The notes under the pieces: model-generated
The model's input: only the letters and a program-made list of their open reading frames with translations
Told to the model about the DNA's origin: nothing
The model's database searches: none
Part shown: positions 24,279-36,490 of the stretch, one piece after another
Position numbering within the stretch: the stretch's first letter is position 1
Layout of the letters: every line of letters starts with the position of its first letter
Source of the DNA: Sternotherus odoratus
Taxonomy: Eukaryota; Chordata; Testudines; Kinosternidae
Assembly: GCA_032164245.1 (NCBI GenBank)
Contig: JAVMKO010000005.1
Span: 57,707,442 to 57,771,441 of the forward strand
DNA length: 64,000 bases
Direction of reading: 5' to 3'
Program-made: the position numbers and the translations under genes

Positions 24279-24522
24279 CAGGCTGTCCTAAGGGGGTGTA
24301 GGGCCCAGGGCGGAAGTAATGGATTGGTCTTTTCTGGGACTGACTGGGCCGGCTAGTTTCCCCCCAAGGAAGCTAGTTGCCCCCTGAGAGCCCCCCCAAA
24401 GCGTGAGGCCCAGGGTGGGGGGTTAGGGGTAGGGAGGAGAGAAGTGACGCGCTGGCCAATCACACTGGCCTGTGGGGCCTGGAGCGGTCGCCCCGATTCG
24501 CCCTATCCAAGGGACGGTTCTC
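24279..24522. mobile_element. hAT MITE beside CR1
   Basis: 8-bp direct repeat TATATGGT (24271-24278 and 24523-24530). The left end CAGGCTGTCCTAAGG and the right end (reverse complement GAGAACCGTCCCTTGG) are diverged inverted repeats. The inside includes 'GCGGTCGCCCCGATTCGCCC', a GC-rich signature. No coding capacity. Confidence 0.78.
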
Positions 24523-24530
24523 TATATGGT

Positions 24531-25262
24531 ACTCATGAAAGTAATGTGTTTGCTGAAGCACTTAAAGGAGAGGAAAGTGATCAAGGAACAGTCAGCATGG
24601 ATTCACCAAGGACAAGTCATGCCTGACTAACCTAATTGCCTTCTATGACGAGATAACTGGCTCAGAGGATGAGGGGAAAGCTGTGGACGTGTTATTCCTT
24701 GACTTTAGCAAAGTTTTTGATATTGTCTTCCACTGTATTCTTGTCAGCAAGTTGAAGTATGGGCTGGATGAATGGACTATAAGGTGGATAGAAAGCTGGC
24801 TAGATCGTTGGGCTCAATGGGTCGTGATCAATGGCTCCATGTCTAGTTGGCAGCCAGAATCAAGGGTCAGTCCTGGGGCCAGTTTTGTTCAATATATTCT
24901 TTAATGATCTGGAGGATGGCATGGACTGTATAAGTAGGGGCATTTCGAGCAGATAAAGGGATGTGATCATACCCCTCTATTTGGCATTGGTGAAGCCTCA
25001 TCTGGAGTACTGTGTCCAGTTTTGGGCCCCACACTACAAGAAGGATGTGGAAAACTTTTTAACTGGGAGGGTGGAGATTCACTGGAAATGGGTTACCTAG
25101 GGAGGTGATGGAATCTCCTTCCTTAGAGGTTTTTAAGGTCAGGTTTGACAAAGCCCTGGCTGGGATGATTTAGTCGGGGATTGGTCCAGCTTTGACAAAT
25201 CAGGGGGTTGGAGTAGATGACCTCCTGAGTTCCCTTCCAACCGTGATATAGAACCATAGAAT
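24531..25262 (+). mobile_element. CR1 LINE with internal deletions
   Basis: Collinear with the 3' half of CR1: 'GGAACAGTCAGCATGGATTC', then the reverse-transcriptase segment, 'CTCATCTGGAGTACTGTGTC' and the 3' part 'GACCTCCTGAGTTCCCTTCC'. It ends with an ATAGAATCATAG-type tail. Two joins, near 24942 and 25054, lack sequence normally present between these motifs, including the YADD/FADD catalytic box, so it carries internal deletions. The element is dead. Confidence 0.88.
24683..24904 (+). pseudogene. CR1 reverse-transcriptase fragment
   Basis: This stretch encodes 73 residues of the CR1 ORF2 reverse transcriptase, the enzyme that copies CR1 RNA into DNA at the target site. The catalytic region-A motif is visible as 'FLDFSKVFD' (residues 5-13; family usually has Y-L-D-F-S-K-A-F-D). 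Further along are 'IRWIESWLDRWAQWVVING' and 'SSWQPES', the conserved middle of the domain. The frame shifts around residue 60 and ends prematurely at 24904. The second catalytic motif (two Asp) is missing from the element. It is a non-functional remnant; no host role is inferred. Confidence 0.85.
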
Positions 25263-26642
25263 CATAGGATTAGGAGCAGGAAGTGAGGAGGAGAGAATGC
25301 TGCATAGACAGCCTGCCTCCCAATTGCATGACTTTTCCAGTGTGGTTCAGTCATTATGATTTTAGCTATGCAAAGGATAATTTAATTATTACGACAGTCT
25401 TGTAAGTGACCTATAAAGGGGAAAAAAGGATTCGTGCCTCTTTATTCTTAATTCCATAAGGAATAACTTGAAAATCTTTATTCTTTTAAATTTCCTGCTT
25501 TAAAAAAATTAGGTACTAGGTATTGCTTAACCTGGGAGATTTTTCAGCATAGCGGATCACTAATGGGGTTATGATAACATAGCATGATCCCAAGGAAATG
25601 AAATCTATTTACATAAGAGATGGCATTTTTTACTTTAAAATGGTGGTTTGGGTTTATTTGGATATTTTAGAGTACCAGTTTAACTCACCTTTCAATCACC
25701 TTACAAACATGGGATTGGATTGGGGGGGGGGGCAGACGGAGGAGGAAACAATTGCTGAAGATTCAACACTCTCCTTCCCTTATGAACTGACAAAGCGGTA
25801 TTGTCCACTTCTGACTTCCCAGGAAGACCAAAGAAGAGATTAAAATCCTCAAGGTTTCATCTGTGAAACCAAATTGCCAGTTAGAAATAGATGCCATTAG
25901 TTGGCCATATGTTTTAACATCAAAATATAGATTGGAGGTGCTGAGCAAGAAATACCTTCCATAGGCATAATATAGAGTTACTTGTTCTGCTTGGATTCGG
26001 TTGGGTTTTTTTTTAACCGTCCTAAGTAAAATCAATTTTCTGAAATTGCAGTGAAGTATCTGTATAGAAGGTTAAGGTTTACTCAGAGAGCTGCTCCCTG
26101 CCACAGGAAGGATTCAAATTTCTCTTGCAAGGTGCCAGCCTGTTGATTAGTATTGATTGCTGAAGGAATTGGCCACTTGACTAGGAGCTGAATCAAATAA
26201 TCCCTCCATTCCTGCTTCGCAAATCCATTGTCATGGAACAATCTGCTCTGAAGCTTTACATACTCACCACACCATGATGGGAAATTCTCCCTCAGTGGCT
26301 GTTAAAATTCAGGCTTAAAGAAAAAAAAGATAGTTTTAGCAAATAATAACGGTTGATTAAGTGAAGGGTAAAGAGTTTGTCCTAATACCTTATCCTGGCA
26401 GGTTTTAAAAGAGTGAAAGGGGTGGGGAGGAGAGTCAGACAAGAAATATGGGCTACTGGTGCACCTTTCAAAAATGCCTAATCCCTTCAAAGATTCTTAT
26501 CACCTATCAGACACAGATCCACTACAAAAGGTTTTCCCCCTCCTGCTGATAATTGCCCATCCAAATTAAACAGTCTCTTAGAATTGGTATGGTAATGTAC
26601 AACTTTTTTTTCTTTCTGTATCTATAAATACATCTTACTTCT
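25263..26642. other. AT-rich single-copy-looking DNA
   Basis: No gene recognised. A G run occurs near 25722-25732. Short frames unsupported. Confidence 0.4.
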
Positions 26643-26770
26643 GTTCCATTCTATGCATCTGATGAAGTGGGCTATAGCTCATGAAAGCTTATGCTGAAAC
26701 AAACTGGTTAGTCTCTAAGGTGCCACAACTATTCCTCATCTTATTTACGGATACTGACTAACATGGCTGC
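26643..26770 (+). mobile_element. Turtle-type SINE
   Basis: The core 'GCATCTGATGAAGTGGGC', 'CATGAAAGCTTATGCTGAAA', 'GGTTAGTCTCTAAGGTGCCA' and the tail 'GACTAACATGGCTGCTAATC' are in standard order. 5' truncated relative to the longer copy at 30655-30960. Confidence 0.88.
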
Positions 26771-26984
26771 TAATCCTAAACCTTTAGGAATTTAGATTGT
26801 CAAGTCTCAAGTGCTTTTGAACATCTTGCTCTATATCTATACTAGTCTTTTTCCCCTGAAAAATTTCCCCATTGTTACTGCCATTATCAGAGTACTAGAG
26901 TACCTGTGACCACTGGGGGAACCCTTTTAATGCAATCTACCCTATAGCACTCAATTGTTGCTACTACCACCTTTGGAGGGTGAG

Positions 26985-27448
26985 GAGCCCTAGTGGGCCT
27001 GCCTAGATTCCACTCTGGTCCAGAGACCCACCGGGGACATCAGCTGGCGGCTCCTTCACGGAGCCTTGAGCACGGGTGTGTACTTGGCGCGGTTCATTCC
27101 CCTCAAGATATCTGCCCCTTTTGTGGCGTGAGGGAGACCCTGGTGCATGTATACCTGGAGCGCGCCAGGTTGCAGCCCCTATTCCGGCTCCTCTTGTAAT
27201 TATTACTATGTTTTTGGTTGCACTTCTCCCCTCACCTGTTCATCTGCACACTCCCTATCCATGGCCCCACAAAGTCACGGGACCTCCTTGTCAAAATGGC
27301 CATCTACAAAAGCGGGGAGAGGAGGTTGGCTGACAAGGTTTCCTGTGACTGTGGGGCCTATTTCTGCAGCTCAGTCCGTTCACTCATCCGGGCAGAGTGT
27401 CTCTGGGTGGCGTTTGCTGGCTCCTTTGGCACCTTCGAGGAGCAGTGA
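26985..27448 (+). pseudogene. Non-LTR retrotransposon ORF2 C-terminus (Tx1-like)
   Basis: Three frames join to give a degraded C-terminal tail of a LINE ORF2 protein. One frame has 'LLHGALSTGVYLARF'. The next has a zinc-knuckle-like 'CPFCGVRETLVHVYLE' (27106-27153), the Cys-x2-Cys...His pattern found after reverse-transcriptase domains. The last (27218-27448) reads 'MAIYKSGERRLADK' and ends 'FGTFEEQ' with a stop. The pattern resembles Tx1-clade or related LINE proteins of turtles rather than CR1. At least two frameshifts make it a pseudogene. The clade is from memory of the motif, so the family name is less sure than the class. Confidence 0.65.
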
Positions 27449-29655
27449 CCGCTGTCCAGGGTTTTCTGCTCAATAGCCACGTCAGGTTCCCTTCGTTTAG
27501 CTCTGTGACCTCACTCCTGTTCCTGTTATCTCTTTAGTTGTCCCCCACAATTATTTGGAATCCTGGACCTATGGATATTCCCTTTAGGCTGGGAGGGGGG
27601 AGGTCCTTTAGCAGTGGGCAGGCTTCCGCCCACCAACTTCCTGGATCCTAATAGGACCAGGAGAGTGGAATGATGAGAAAGTATATAGGGGGAAAGGCTA
27701 GTGCAGAAGAGCTGTCTGTGGTGACTGGCTGGAAAAAAACCATGCATGCCTCAGCAAAATTCAATGGGTTTGTTTTTGGATGTGCTCAGACTCCAAGGGC
27801 ACAATCCTGCAGCTCATATATGTATGAGTATTCCCACTGAAGCCAAAAAATAAGGGCTAACTCTCGGGTAAGAGATGCAGGAGCAGGCCCATAGGCCCCA
27901 GACCTACAAATCAAACCACAGAAAGCCCCACTGAAGTCAGGATCCATCTGCATGATTTTATTTACAGCATCAGGGACTTGCTTTGTAATGCTTGTTCCAC
28001 TTAGTTTACCTTTGGATTTTATTAATCTACTGGGAGTTGGCTATTTCTCTTTTGGTCCCTAACTTCCTCTCCTCACCGCAGCCTTTCCCAATAATATTTA
28101 TGAGAAACCCCAGCAGGTCTAATCTCCTGGAAACACTAGTTCTGTTGCTTTCAGTTGATTACAGATTTAATTTGTGTAAAATTATTGATCAAATAATAAT
28201 GCTAGTAATCTTTTTAAAAAATATTAAATTGCTAGGAATATTTCTGTATTTCAGGTTCTAGAAATATTTCTTATTCCTCCATAGGAAGCTTTTGGAAAGC
28301 CATAAAATCCCAATATAAATATTATAAGTGAACATGGAGGTCAGAATTATTCTGTTTTATCTCTAATGCAAATTTTTCGGTTATCGTCAATCTCTAGAGC
28401 TCTACAGAACATGCTAACATAAGTAATACAACTTACCAAGTGATTCTTCCCCCTCCCCACATTTACAAATATGTATCCAAATCCAAAATTGCCAAATTCC
28501 ATCTGAGTATTCTGTACTTGAAATGTATCCCCGCTCCAATTATTTCCTCATTTTAAAATCAGTGATAGAAGCAAAGTTTTTAGCTTAAGCAGGATAATGT
28601 GAAAATATTTCCAATTTAGAAAAATTGAGAACAACTTAATTTATAAAAGTGAGTTGTGGCAGGCATCATCAGGTGGCACTGTTTTTTACGCTTGCACTGG
28701 AAAGACAAGCCAGAGTGGTGTTGCTTCAGGTAACACAAATTTCTGTGCTGAGGCTGTAGTTGGAAGAAGGAGCAGTAAGAACAGGAAAGTTTGCTCTCTG
28801 CCTGGTCTCTAATTAGAGTCTGTTCTTGAGGCTGAGTTACACTTTGGGAACCAGGCATTGGCCGTGGGGTGAGATTCCTGAGAGAAGGGATTACCTGCGT
28901 GCTGCAGTGATTGCTGTTGTTCCAGGACTGGTGCAAATGTAGTGATAAAATAAGTTACATTAAGAATATACTCCCACCATGCATTGATAATTTCTCCTCC
29001 ACTGGGAAGCCAGCCAGCAAGGTCCTGGCATCGCTGCTGTTCGGCAGGACATGATGCTGGTATCAGAAAGGGATCCTAGTATTAGAAAAAGGGTCAACTG
29101 TATTTTATAGAAATATTGAGACTGCAAGGAACACGTAACTATTAAACGTGCAGGTCTTCATTCCAGAATAGAACCAAGTATTTTAACACACTGAACTCTT
29201 CAAAACACCTGTGTAATGTAGAAAGGATGAGGGGGAAGGTATATAAGTGAAGCATTGTTAGTCATAGTACTTTCTCTGAAGGCGGTAATTTGTTTTAACA
29301 CACCCTAGCCTGCTCATTATCCTAAGTGTATCCCCTCAGCTTTCAAGGTCACCACATTTTAAACATCTCCAGACTCTTGAAATGATTAGAAAATTGAGAG
29401 AGCTGGTTGAAGTTAATTTCCCTATATATTGCAAAGAAATGCTACTGGATCCGTTGGCAGGATCCTCTTCTCTTTTTGCCAGCACTACCCCATGACTTTT
29501 TAGAGTCTCAGGTAAAATACTCAGAACTCACACCTTCTTGTCAACTGTTGAGAATGAGACATCCTGATTATCACTACAGAAGTTTTTTCTTTACTCCTGC
29601 TGATAATAGCTCACCTTAATTGATTAGCCACTTAAAGTTGGTATGGCAAGCTCTG

Positions 29656-29658
<3 letters not shown>
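27449..29658. other. Single-copy-looking DNA
   Basis: No gene recognised. 27800-27945 has a dispersed amniote repeat fragment with 'CAATCCTGCAG' and 'GCAGGAGCAGGCCC'. The 89-codon frame at 27992-28261 is hydrophobic AT-rich noise without a supported context. Confidence 0.4.

Positions 29659-29692
<34 letters not shown>
29659..29692. repeat. (TC)17 microsatellite
   Basis: An uninterrupted TC dinucleotide run of 34 bp, just upstream of a SINE copy. Confidence 0.97.
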
Positions 29693-29695
<3 letters not shown>

Positions 29696-29699
29696 CTAC

Positions 29700-29815
29700 T
29701 GTATGTTCCACTTTATGCATCTGATGAAGTGTGTTCTGGCCCACAAAAGCTTACACCCAAATACATTTGTTAGTTTGTAAGGTGGCACAAGTACTCCTCA
29801 TTCTTTTTATAGGCA
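29700..29815 (+). mobile_element. Turtle-type SINE
   Basis: 'GCATCTGATGAAGTGTG', 'CACAAAAGCTTACACCCAAA' and 'GTTAGTTTGTAAGGTGGCAC' followed by 'AAGTACTCCTCATTCTTTTT'. A different subfamily from the 26643 copy, judging by the spacer and tail. Confidence 0.85.
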
Positions 29816-30654
29816 AAACAGGATCTGGAGAACTGTCCTGCTTATGATTTTGCAAAACCAGAACTGACCCATAGATTTAAACAGCTCTCCTCTGTTGCAC
29901 GTGCAGTGGGTTGAAATGACAATGCTATTACAAGTCCTTATTAGAGGGGGTGCTCTTCCCAAATGATCTTTGTTTACAGATAATGAAATTTTGTCTCTTG
30001 TGCTTGTAACTTCCCCCAGGTGTTCAGACCAGTTATGAACTTATGAAAAGGACTCCTCACTCTAAGTTTCAAGCTAGCAGTGGGTTGGCAATTGTTTGCT
30101 CAAATGAGTGGCCTCATTATTCTAAGACTTTCATGTCAAGGGATCAGTTTCTGGAAAACCAACGCTTTTTTGGTACAGCCTATTAGAGAAGTCCAAAGGT
30201 ACACTCTCTCTGAAAAGGGCCAAGGTCAGATGTGGACCCACGATAGTGCAGCTAACAGTCACAGTGGAACAGGGTATGAATTCTTTCTGATTTGCTTATA
30301 CCCTAGCATAAGGACTTCATTATCTTTATTTATTGGTTCACAGAGCACCCTTCCTGTTTAATCCTAGCGGAGGTAACTGTAGATACAGTAGATCACTTTC
30401 ATATTATGGGTTTTTTGGGTGGAGAATTGGACTTTTTGTGACCTTTGACTGTCTCCTCTCCATGAGAGCTGCTTTAAGATATGAAGGAGGAATACTAGTG
30501 GAAATCTCAAATATAGCATAGGAAGAGAAATTCCAGAAAAAACTAAAGTTGTTGGGGATTAAGCACTGTGCTGTGGGCTGCACAGAATGGAGAATGTGGT
30601 CTCTTTGAATGTGTATTCTGTGAAAGGAGGAGAGTGGGCTCCACTAACCGTGTC
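29816..30654. other. Single-copy-looking DNA
   Basis: No gene or repeat recognised. Confidence 0.4.
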
Positions 30655-30960
30655 TAGTATCAGAAGTGTAACCGTGTTAGTCTGGATCTGCAAAAGTGAC
30701 AAAGAGTCTTGTAGCACCTTATAGACTAACAGATTTTAGGGATCATGAGCTTTCGTGGGTTAAGACCCACTTCATCAGATGAATGTTGTGGAAATCTCCA
30801 GAGGCAGGTATAAATATGCAGGCAAGAAAGCAAGTAAATTCAACCCACTTCCAGCAGGTGATCTGGAGGTGTGAACACCCAGAGAGGAGAACTGGACAAT
30901 CCCAATCCTGGGACAGGCAAGCAGGCTTCCCCCGTATATGACAGGCAAGGTCAGTCTCTG
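30655..30960 (-). mobile_element. Long turtle-type SINE copy
   Basis: On the reverse strand it reads a leader ('TTATACCTGCCTCTGGAGAT'), then 'CATCTGATGAAGTGGGTCTT', 'CCCACGAAAGCTCATGATCC', 'GTTAGTCTATAAGGTGCTAC' and a 3' part 'CCAGACTAACACGGTTACAC'. This is the most complete copy in the window and includes the 5' leader that the other copies lack. Confidence 0.82.
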
Positions 30961-31149
30961 GATCTTAGCTGCTGCACCTCACGGTCATGCAGAAAAGTCC
31001 TGGCAGCTCTTATTGTAGGCAGGGTCTAGGAGGTGAGTTCTCCTCAGGGGTTCCTTGTCTCCTTTGGTCTTCTTTCTTCTTCTAGCCCTTTTCCTCCTTC
31101 CTTCTGCTTCTGTTACTTCTGATCTTCTTCCTAACCTTTAACCGTAGCA

Positions 31150-31705
31150 CTATAGCTGGTTGAAATTTGGAATTTCTGTACTATAGGAAACTGATATTTC
31201 AGAATGTTGTTTTTGACCTGAATTGGGGTGAAAGTGCAAAATATCCGTTTCTTTTGTAGAATGGAAAATTCTGAAAAATATGCATTAGGAAATGTCTAAA
31301 CATTTCATGTAGACATTTCCCATTGAAACAGGTGGTGTTCTCAGACCAAGAAATGTTATTTAACTCTGGTTTGACATTTTTCTGTTCTCCAGTCACTGAA
31401 CTGCCTCAGTGCCTGATGGGAGTTGTAGTTTGGATGCCTCATGCCCCTGTTCTCCTCTAGAGCAACTCAGCCTATAGAGAAAAATGGAGGCATGAGGTAT
31501 CCTAACTATAGCTCCCATGAGGCATTATATGGCAGCTCAAATAGCTACAGTTCATTGTTGCACTAACCCAAAATGAAAATGTTTTGATTTTCCAGATTGA
31601 AAATGGAAATTTTTTCTGTGGGGAAAATGAAAATTTTCAAGAAATTCCAATTTCCATCCAGAAAACATTATGATGGAAAATTCACAATATACTAACTGCA
31701 CCATC
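31150..31705. mobile_element. DNA-transposon remnant with inner palindrome
   Basis: Starts with 'CTATAGCTGGTTGAAATTTGG', an end type shared with 36491-36842 and 52363-52770 (AGCTGGTT followed by AAATTT-rich DNA). It contains a long imperfect inverted repeat whose arms are about 31405-31443 and 31490-31526, carrying 'CTGATGGGAGTTGTAGTTTG' and its complement-like partner. The right half is rich in GAAAATTTTC. Boundaries are approximate and no duplication is seen. Confidence 0.55.
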
Positions 31706-34585
31706 TCGTGCAGATGAACTGGTAGAGGTCTGAAGGCTTCCCCATGGCAAACCTGTGCAGATGAGTATCACTTATTTAGAGTCATGTTGGAATATTAAAG
31801 CAGTTTAATGCCAGTGATAGATAACGGCATTTAAACAGTACCATATGCAAGACAAAGGCATCAGAACCAACAGAGGAGATGGCGATCAATTATGGTACTA
31901 CTTGTCGTAACTTTAAAGATGTATAACAAATCTGATAAACCTAAGCACATGGAATTAAGAAAAAAATAGGTGCAAGAAGCTTATTCTAATGAGTCAGATG
32001 CATTCAAATAATAACGATGAACCATGCGTTCTGAGTGAAACTTAAATACCTATGAACTATGGTACATATAGAATGCTACAAATTAATGGGAACAGAAAGT
32101 CCTCTCCTGTTATGGATCAAAGTAATGGGAAAAATATGAGAAGGTGCATGTAATATTGTGCTGCCTATCGTATTGGCTAATGGTAGGAACATGAGGTGTC
32201 CTCTGTCCCCCTGAGAACTTTCAGACTTGTTTAATAATTGGCTCTTCTACTTCCAGTTAATTAAACGTATTGTATTGTCTAAATTCACCTACCTGAAGTA
32301 CATAGACATGGAGTTGTAAATAGTGCCAGAGCTTCAGGGGCTGTCCATTTAAAAAAATGACTTCATGAGCTGCAAAGGTGGCACAGGACAAAAGATACCT
32401 TCCTAGACAGGCAAGCCCTGTTGATTTCAACACATAGGTTTAGGAAGCAAGGCCTGGGATGGCAGGAATATAGCCAGCTATGTCTCTTGTTCAGCTTGAT
32501 TGCTCAGCTTGTGTGTGATTTAACTGCAATGTCGTTGGCATGTATGCCATGGAGCTGTTAGAAGTACAGTGAATTGTTGCACTCACCCTGATTTTTATCC
32601 TCCTTATCATTGCAGCTAGCTAGTACTGTGGTATATATTGCCTATGGCCTGAGGAAAGGCTAGCACATTACTTTGAGGTTGACACTGGTGCCTGGCTCAG
32701 TGTGAAGGCTTGTGGTTGTCGCCTGTTATGTTAATAATCTGAGTTATTACTTTGTAATTAAGTGTAGAGGTGAGGATGAAATATTGTACTGAAATTGATT
32801 GTAAATGAGTGCTTGTGATGCAACATAAAATCACTAATTCAACATTGTCATATCTTTTTTCATTTTACCAATATTATTGTATTACTTCATTATCATACCA
32901 GTTATAAGCTGGTTTGGAAAGAGAAATTTTAAAGAGTTTGATACATTCCTGCACCGATGACTGGAAAAAGAAAAAACATGTTTGGTGGGGTTTTTTTGAT
33001 GACAGCTTTTGATTGTAAACAAACATTGTACAAAATGTTTTGTTATGACAGCAGCTTTTCCTGGCTAGTTGGATATCAATATCTGGCACCATTTCATTGC
33101 TTGACTCTGCTTTCTTTAATTGCTTTCAATGAAAAACTCCTTAGGATTTAGGTTTGGGAGCAAATAGACTTAAATAGTGTGTTTTTAAGCATAGTTCCAT
33201 TGTAACATCTAAATTATCTTTTTTACATGGAGAGAAATGTTTTACTCTGATTTTACACTGACATGTGCAATGCAGCATTCTGATCATCAGGAATCTTTCC
33301 TGGCAATAATTTCTACTTGGGTTCTGGATAATGGGAACAGAGGCTCACCAATAATAATGCACATTAGTGGATCTATCCTGTATGTGGTTCTTAATTGCTT
33401 TAATTTACTGAATTTTTAAAGGAAAGAACTTCAGTGGATTTAATGCTGATTGAAAGATGGGAGACTGACAGTAGAATATTGAAGTCTTCCTTTTTATTCA
33501 CGCCATGGATCTTGGCATTATAGGCTTAACATCACCGCCTGGCCAGTATATCACAGCTAGAGCTGCACAGATGATGGAAATTGCATTTCATGAAAGATTT
33601 AGACATTTGTCTTTGTTCTGATTAGGAATGAAACCTGAAAATGATCCAGAAGACAATTCAGAGAAAAAAGTTCATTTTGGGTCGATCAAAATGTGTTTTT
33701 ATTAATAGTCCTTTCCAATCAAAAACCAAAGCCTTTTGTTCCAAAAATGTTGGTTTCTCCCTCAAACAAAATGTTAGTGAAAGGGACACAGTTTTGCTTA
33801 GCATTTCAGCTTAGACCCACCTGCATTCTCTGATGGATGGTGGATCCCTTGAAGTTTTTTCCATTCAGCTGTAGGCCACAGCCTTGACCACGGATGGCTC
33901 ATATGTGGGACAGAGATCAGTCTCCATGCAGATCATCCCTTAGCTTTTGTGCTGAGACTACCAGTTGCTATTGGTGGGGGTGGCTTGGCTTTGTGAACAA
34001 CCTATTTTACATTGGCTGCCAGCTAGTTATCAGTATGTGGTGAAACCTTGGCCTCACTGAAGTCAGTGGGCTCAGGATTTCACCGTTGGTTGCTACTGAG
34101 GTAGATTAGATTTGAACTAGAGAGCAAAGGGTTTGCTCCTCTAAGTTAATGAATGCTCCCTGGATAGATACTAAGTGCCTTCAGCACCCACTGAGGCTAA
34201 TAATAGTGGTGGGTGCCTGCCACCATACGCATTGGATCTTAATGAGGAGAGGTGGATAACCTCTCACCACTCTATGAAATCATCCAATCCCCTGTATTGC
34301 AAATGACAAAAATCTCCCTTTTTCCTATCTGCTTCAGCCCCTCCCAGCAGAACTTTTTTTTCTTCTCCTCCATCTACAGCGAACAAATTCATGCCTTCAG
34401 GATTTGTAGTCTTTGCAATGTGCTATGTGATAGCTACCCAGTGAGATGCTCTGGAAACTGCATTAATGATTGATAAAAGCTGAGAGCTGTTTAATTTTTT
34501 TCCTGTTTAATGGCTATCAATAATTTAATGCACTTACTGTATGTTTTAAAGAAATAGCACCCATTTTACAGGCTTGGGTTTCTTG
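31706..34585. other. AT-rich single-copy-looking DNA
   Basis: No gene recognised. 33554-33740 has AAAATG/CATTTT-rich sequence that may be an eroded copy of the AGCTGGTT transposon family, but I cannot set ends. A repeat-like 'CACTGAAGTCAGTGGG' motif occurs near 34057. Confidence 0.4.
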
Positions 34586-34593
34586 GGTTAAAT

Positions 34594-35099
34594 CAGGGGT
34601 CTCAAACATGCGGCCCGGGGGCCACATGTGGCCCGCGAAGCCCTTCCCTGCGGCCCGCCAGGCTTCCTGTTCCCCCCACCCCCCCATAGCAGTGTGCAGG
34701 ACGGAGGGGCCAGAAGTGGAGGCTTCTCTGCTGCCTGGCTGGGCCACGCGTGTTTCTAGCTCTGGACTTCCTATATTGCTCTTGCTTTGTTTGCCAAACA
34801 GCTGTTGGTGGTGCCTAGCACTTTCCAGGAGGGAATGGGGAGCTGCGTGCTCAGAGGAGGAGGTGGGGCAGGGGTGGGACCTCTTGGAAGGGGTGGAGTG
34901 GGGGCAGAGCTGGGGCAGCGAGGGCAGGGTGTGTGTCAGTGGTGCGGCCCTCGGGCCAGTGCACTAATCCTCATGGAAGGGGTGGAGTGGGGGCAGAGCC
35001 GGGGCAGCGAGGGTATGTGTGTGTGTCAGTGGTGCGGCCCTCGGGCCAGTGCACTAGTCCTTATGCGGCCCTCATGGTCATTTGAGTTTGAGACCCCTG
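34594..35099. mobile_element. hAT MITE, perfect ends and duplication
   Basis: Perfect 8-bp duplication GGTTAAAT (34586-34593 and 35100-35107) and perfect 14-bp inverted ends CAGGGGTCTCAAAC. The inside has 'GCGGCCC' motifs and a duplicated unit of about 87 bp (GGGGTGGAGTGGGGGCAGAG near 34890 and 34979). No transposase. Confidence 0.97.
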
Positions 35100-35107
35100 G
35101 GTTAAAT

Positions 35108-35594
35108 GATTCAAGCTTTACAAATGTTTGGAAGAACTAGAGGTTTTTCCCTTTTTAATTAAAAAAAAAATCTGGGGACATGAGGGAGAGCCATTTCTTG
35201 AAACAAATAGTTCTGGTTTTTCAGTATTCCTTAGTTCTGTTGTAGCAAGATAGCTGGTTTTCGAATTGCTGAAAACCGTTTCAAAGCTAAATAAGAACCT
35301 GTGTCTGCTGTCATGTTAGCATGCTGCCCGTCGATAATGGAAAGCGCAGGAGCCTGACGTGGTGTAACTAACAGGGATCCCCAAGAGAACGCCACTCCAG
35401 ACAGTGTATCCATGTGCCTGACATTCCTGCCTTTTATATTCTAACCCAGGCCTCAAGTCACACAGAAATGATATTTGACTTGATTTATCTGCTTCCAATA
35501 AGCAAATTCATTAAAAAAACAAAGAGAAAAAAATTCTTCTATATGCAACTTTTGGGATCATTTGCCATAGTCTGTACCGAAAACTGCAAATCAG
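35108..35594. other. Single-copy-looking DNA
   Basis: No gene or repeat recognised. An A run lies at about 35160-35170. Confidence 0.4.
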
Positions 35595-35602
35595 GATTAA
35601 AG

Positions 35603-35982
35603 TAGGGTTGCCACCTGTCCAGATTTTATCCGGACAGTGTAGTTTTTGGCTTCTGTGTCTGGGGTGTCATTTAGAGTTGCCTAGTTCCCCATTTTTGACT
35701 GGAAAGTCCGACTTGGCAATCCTAAATGGCACCCAGATCAAAAGTCTGGTAACTGCGGGGCAGCAGGAGGCACCATTAACCAGCACCAGCCCCTTCTCAG
35801 CTGGAACCTCTTCCTACCTGCAGACAGGCTCCTTGAGACAATTGAGCGAGGGAGGTAGGGGGAGAGAGGAGCTAGTGATGGCGTTGGGACCTTGGGGCCT
35901 GAGGCAGAGAAGGGGCGTGGGCCTGGGAAGGGGTGGGGCCTCTCAGGTCCGGTTACCAGCACTTAGAGAGGTGGCAACTCTG
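35603..35982. mobile_element. hAT MITE with near-perfect duplication
   Basis: Duplication GATTAAAG (35595-35602) versus AATTAAAG (35983-35990), 7 of 8. The ends TAGGGTTGCCACCT and CAGAGTTGCCACCT are inverted at 12 of 14 positions. The inside has 'TTTATCCGGACAGTGTAG', a signature of this family. No coding capacity. Confidence 0.9.
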
Positions 35983-35990
35983 AATTAAAG

Positions 35991-36490
35991 AGAAGTGAAA
36001 ATAGATATTTGGACTGAAATAACTGGGTCTCTGCTTCTCTGGAAGGCACCAGTTCTGTAAAGTGCTGAGCATCTTCATACATAGTCATCTTTTGGAGTGG
36101 AAGGCACTTGGCACCTTGCTAGATTTGGTCCTCCAGGCCTTGTGTATAAAATATACACACACTACAAAATCCTACTTGCCCTGGGTGTATAAGTTACATT
36201 GATGAAATAGTTCAATATAATTTGCTTTCTTCTTGTTGTTGGTCATTGTGGTCAAAGGCTGTGTGAGTAAACTTAGTGCCTGGGATGGTAAATGTTAATG
36301 TTTGTTATATAAATGTATGTGTATACGTATTAAACTTTGTTTCATGTTGACAAATGGTTTTCTTGTCTTTTTCCAGGTTAGAAAACATTTAAGAAAGAGA
36401 CAATAGTTCTTAGGATGTATTTTGGAGGAAGTATATATAGATATAACATGAAAATGACCAAAATAAACCTTTAACGATGTATGTAAGCAA
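35991..36490. other. AT-rich single-copy-looking DNA
   Basis: No gene recognised. A TTTTTCCAG at 36368-36376 resembles a splice acceptor, but no exon can be named after it. Confidence 0.4.

Noticed and set aside
27992..28261. An 89-codon hydrophobic forward frame resembling a membrane protein
   Set aside because: AT-rich DNA gives Leu/Ile/Phe by composition. No splice sites, start context or family pattern.
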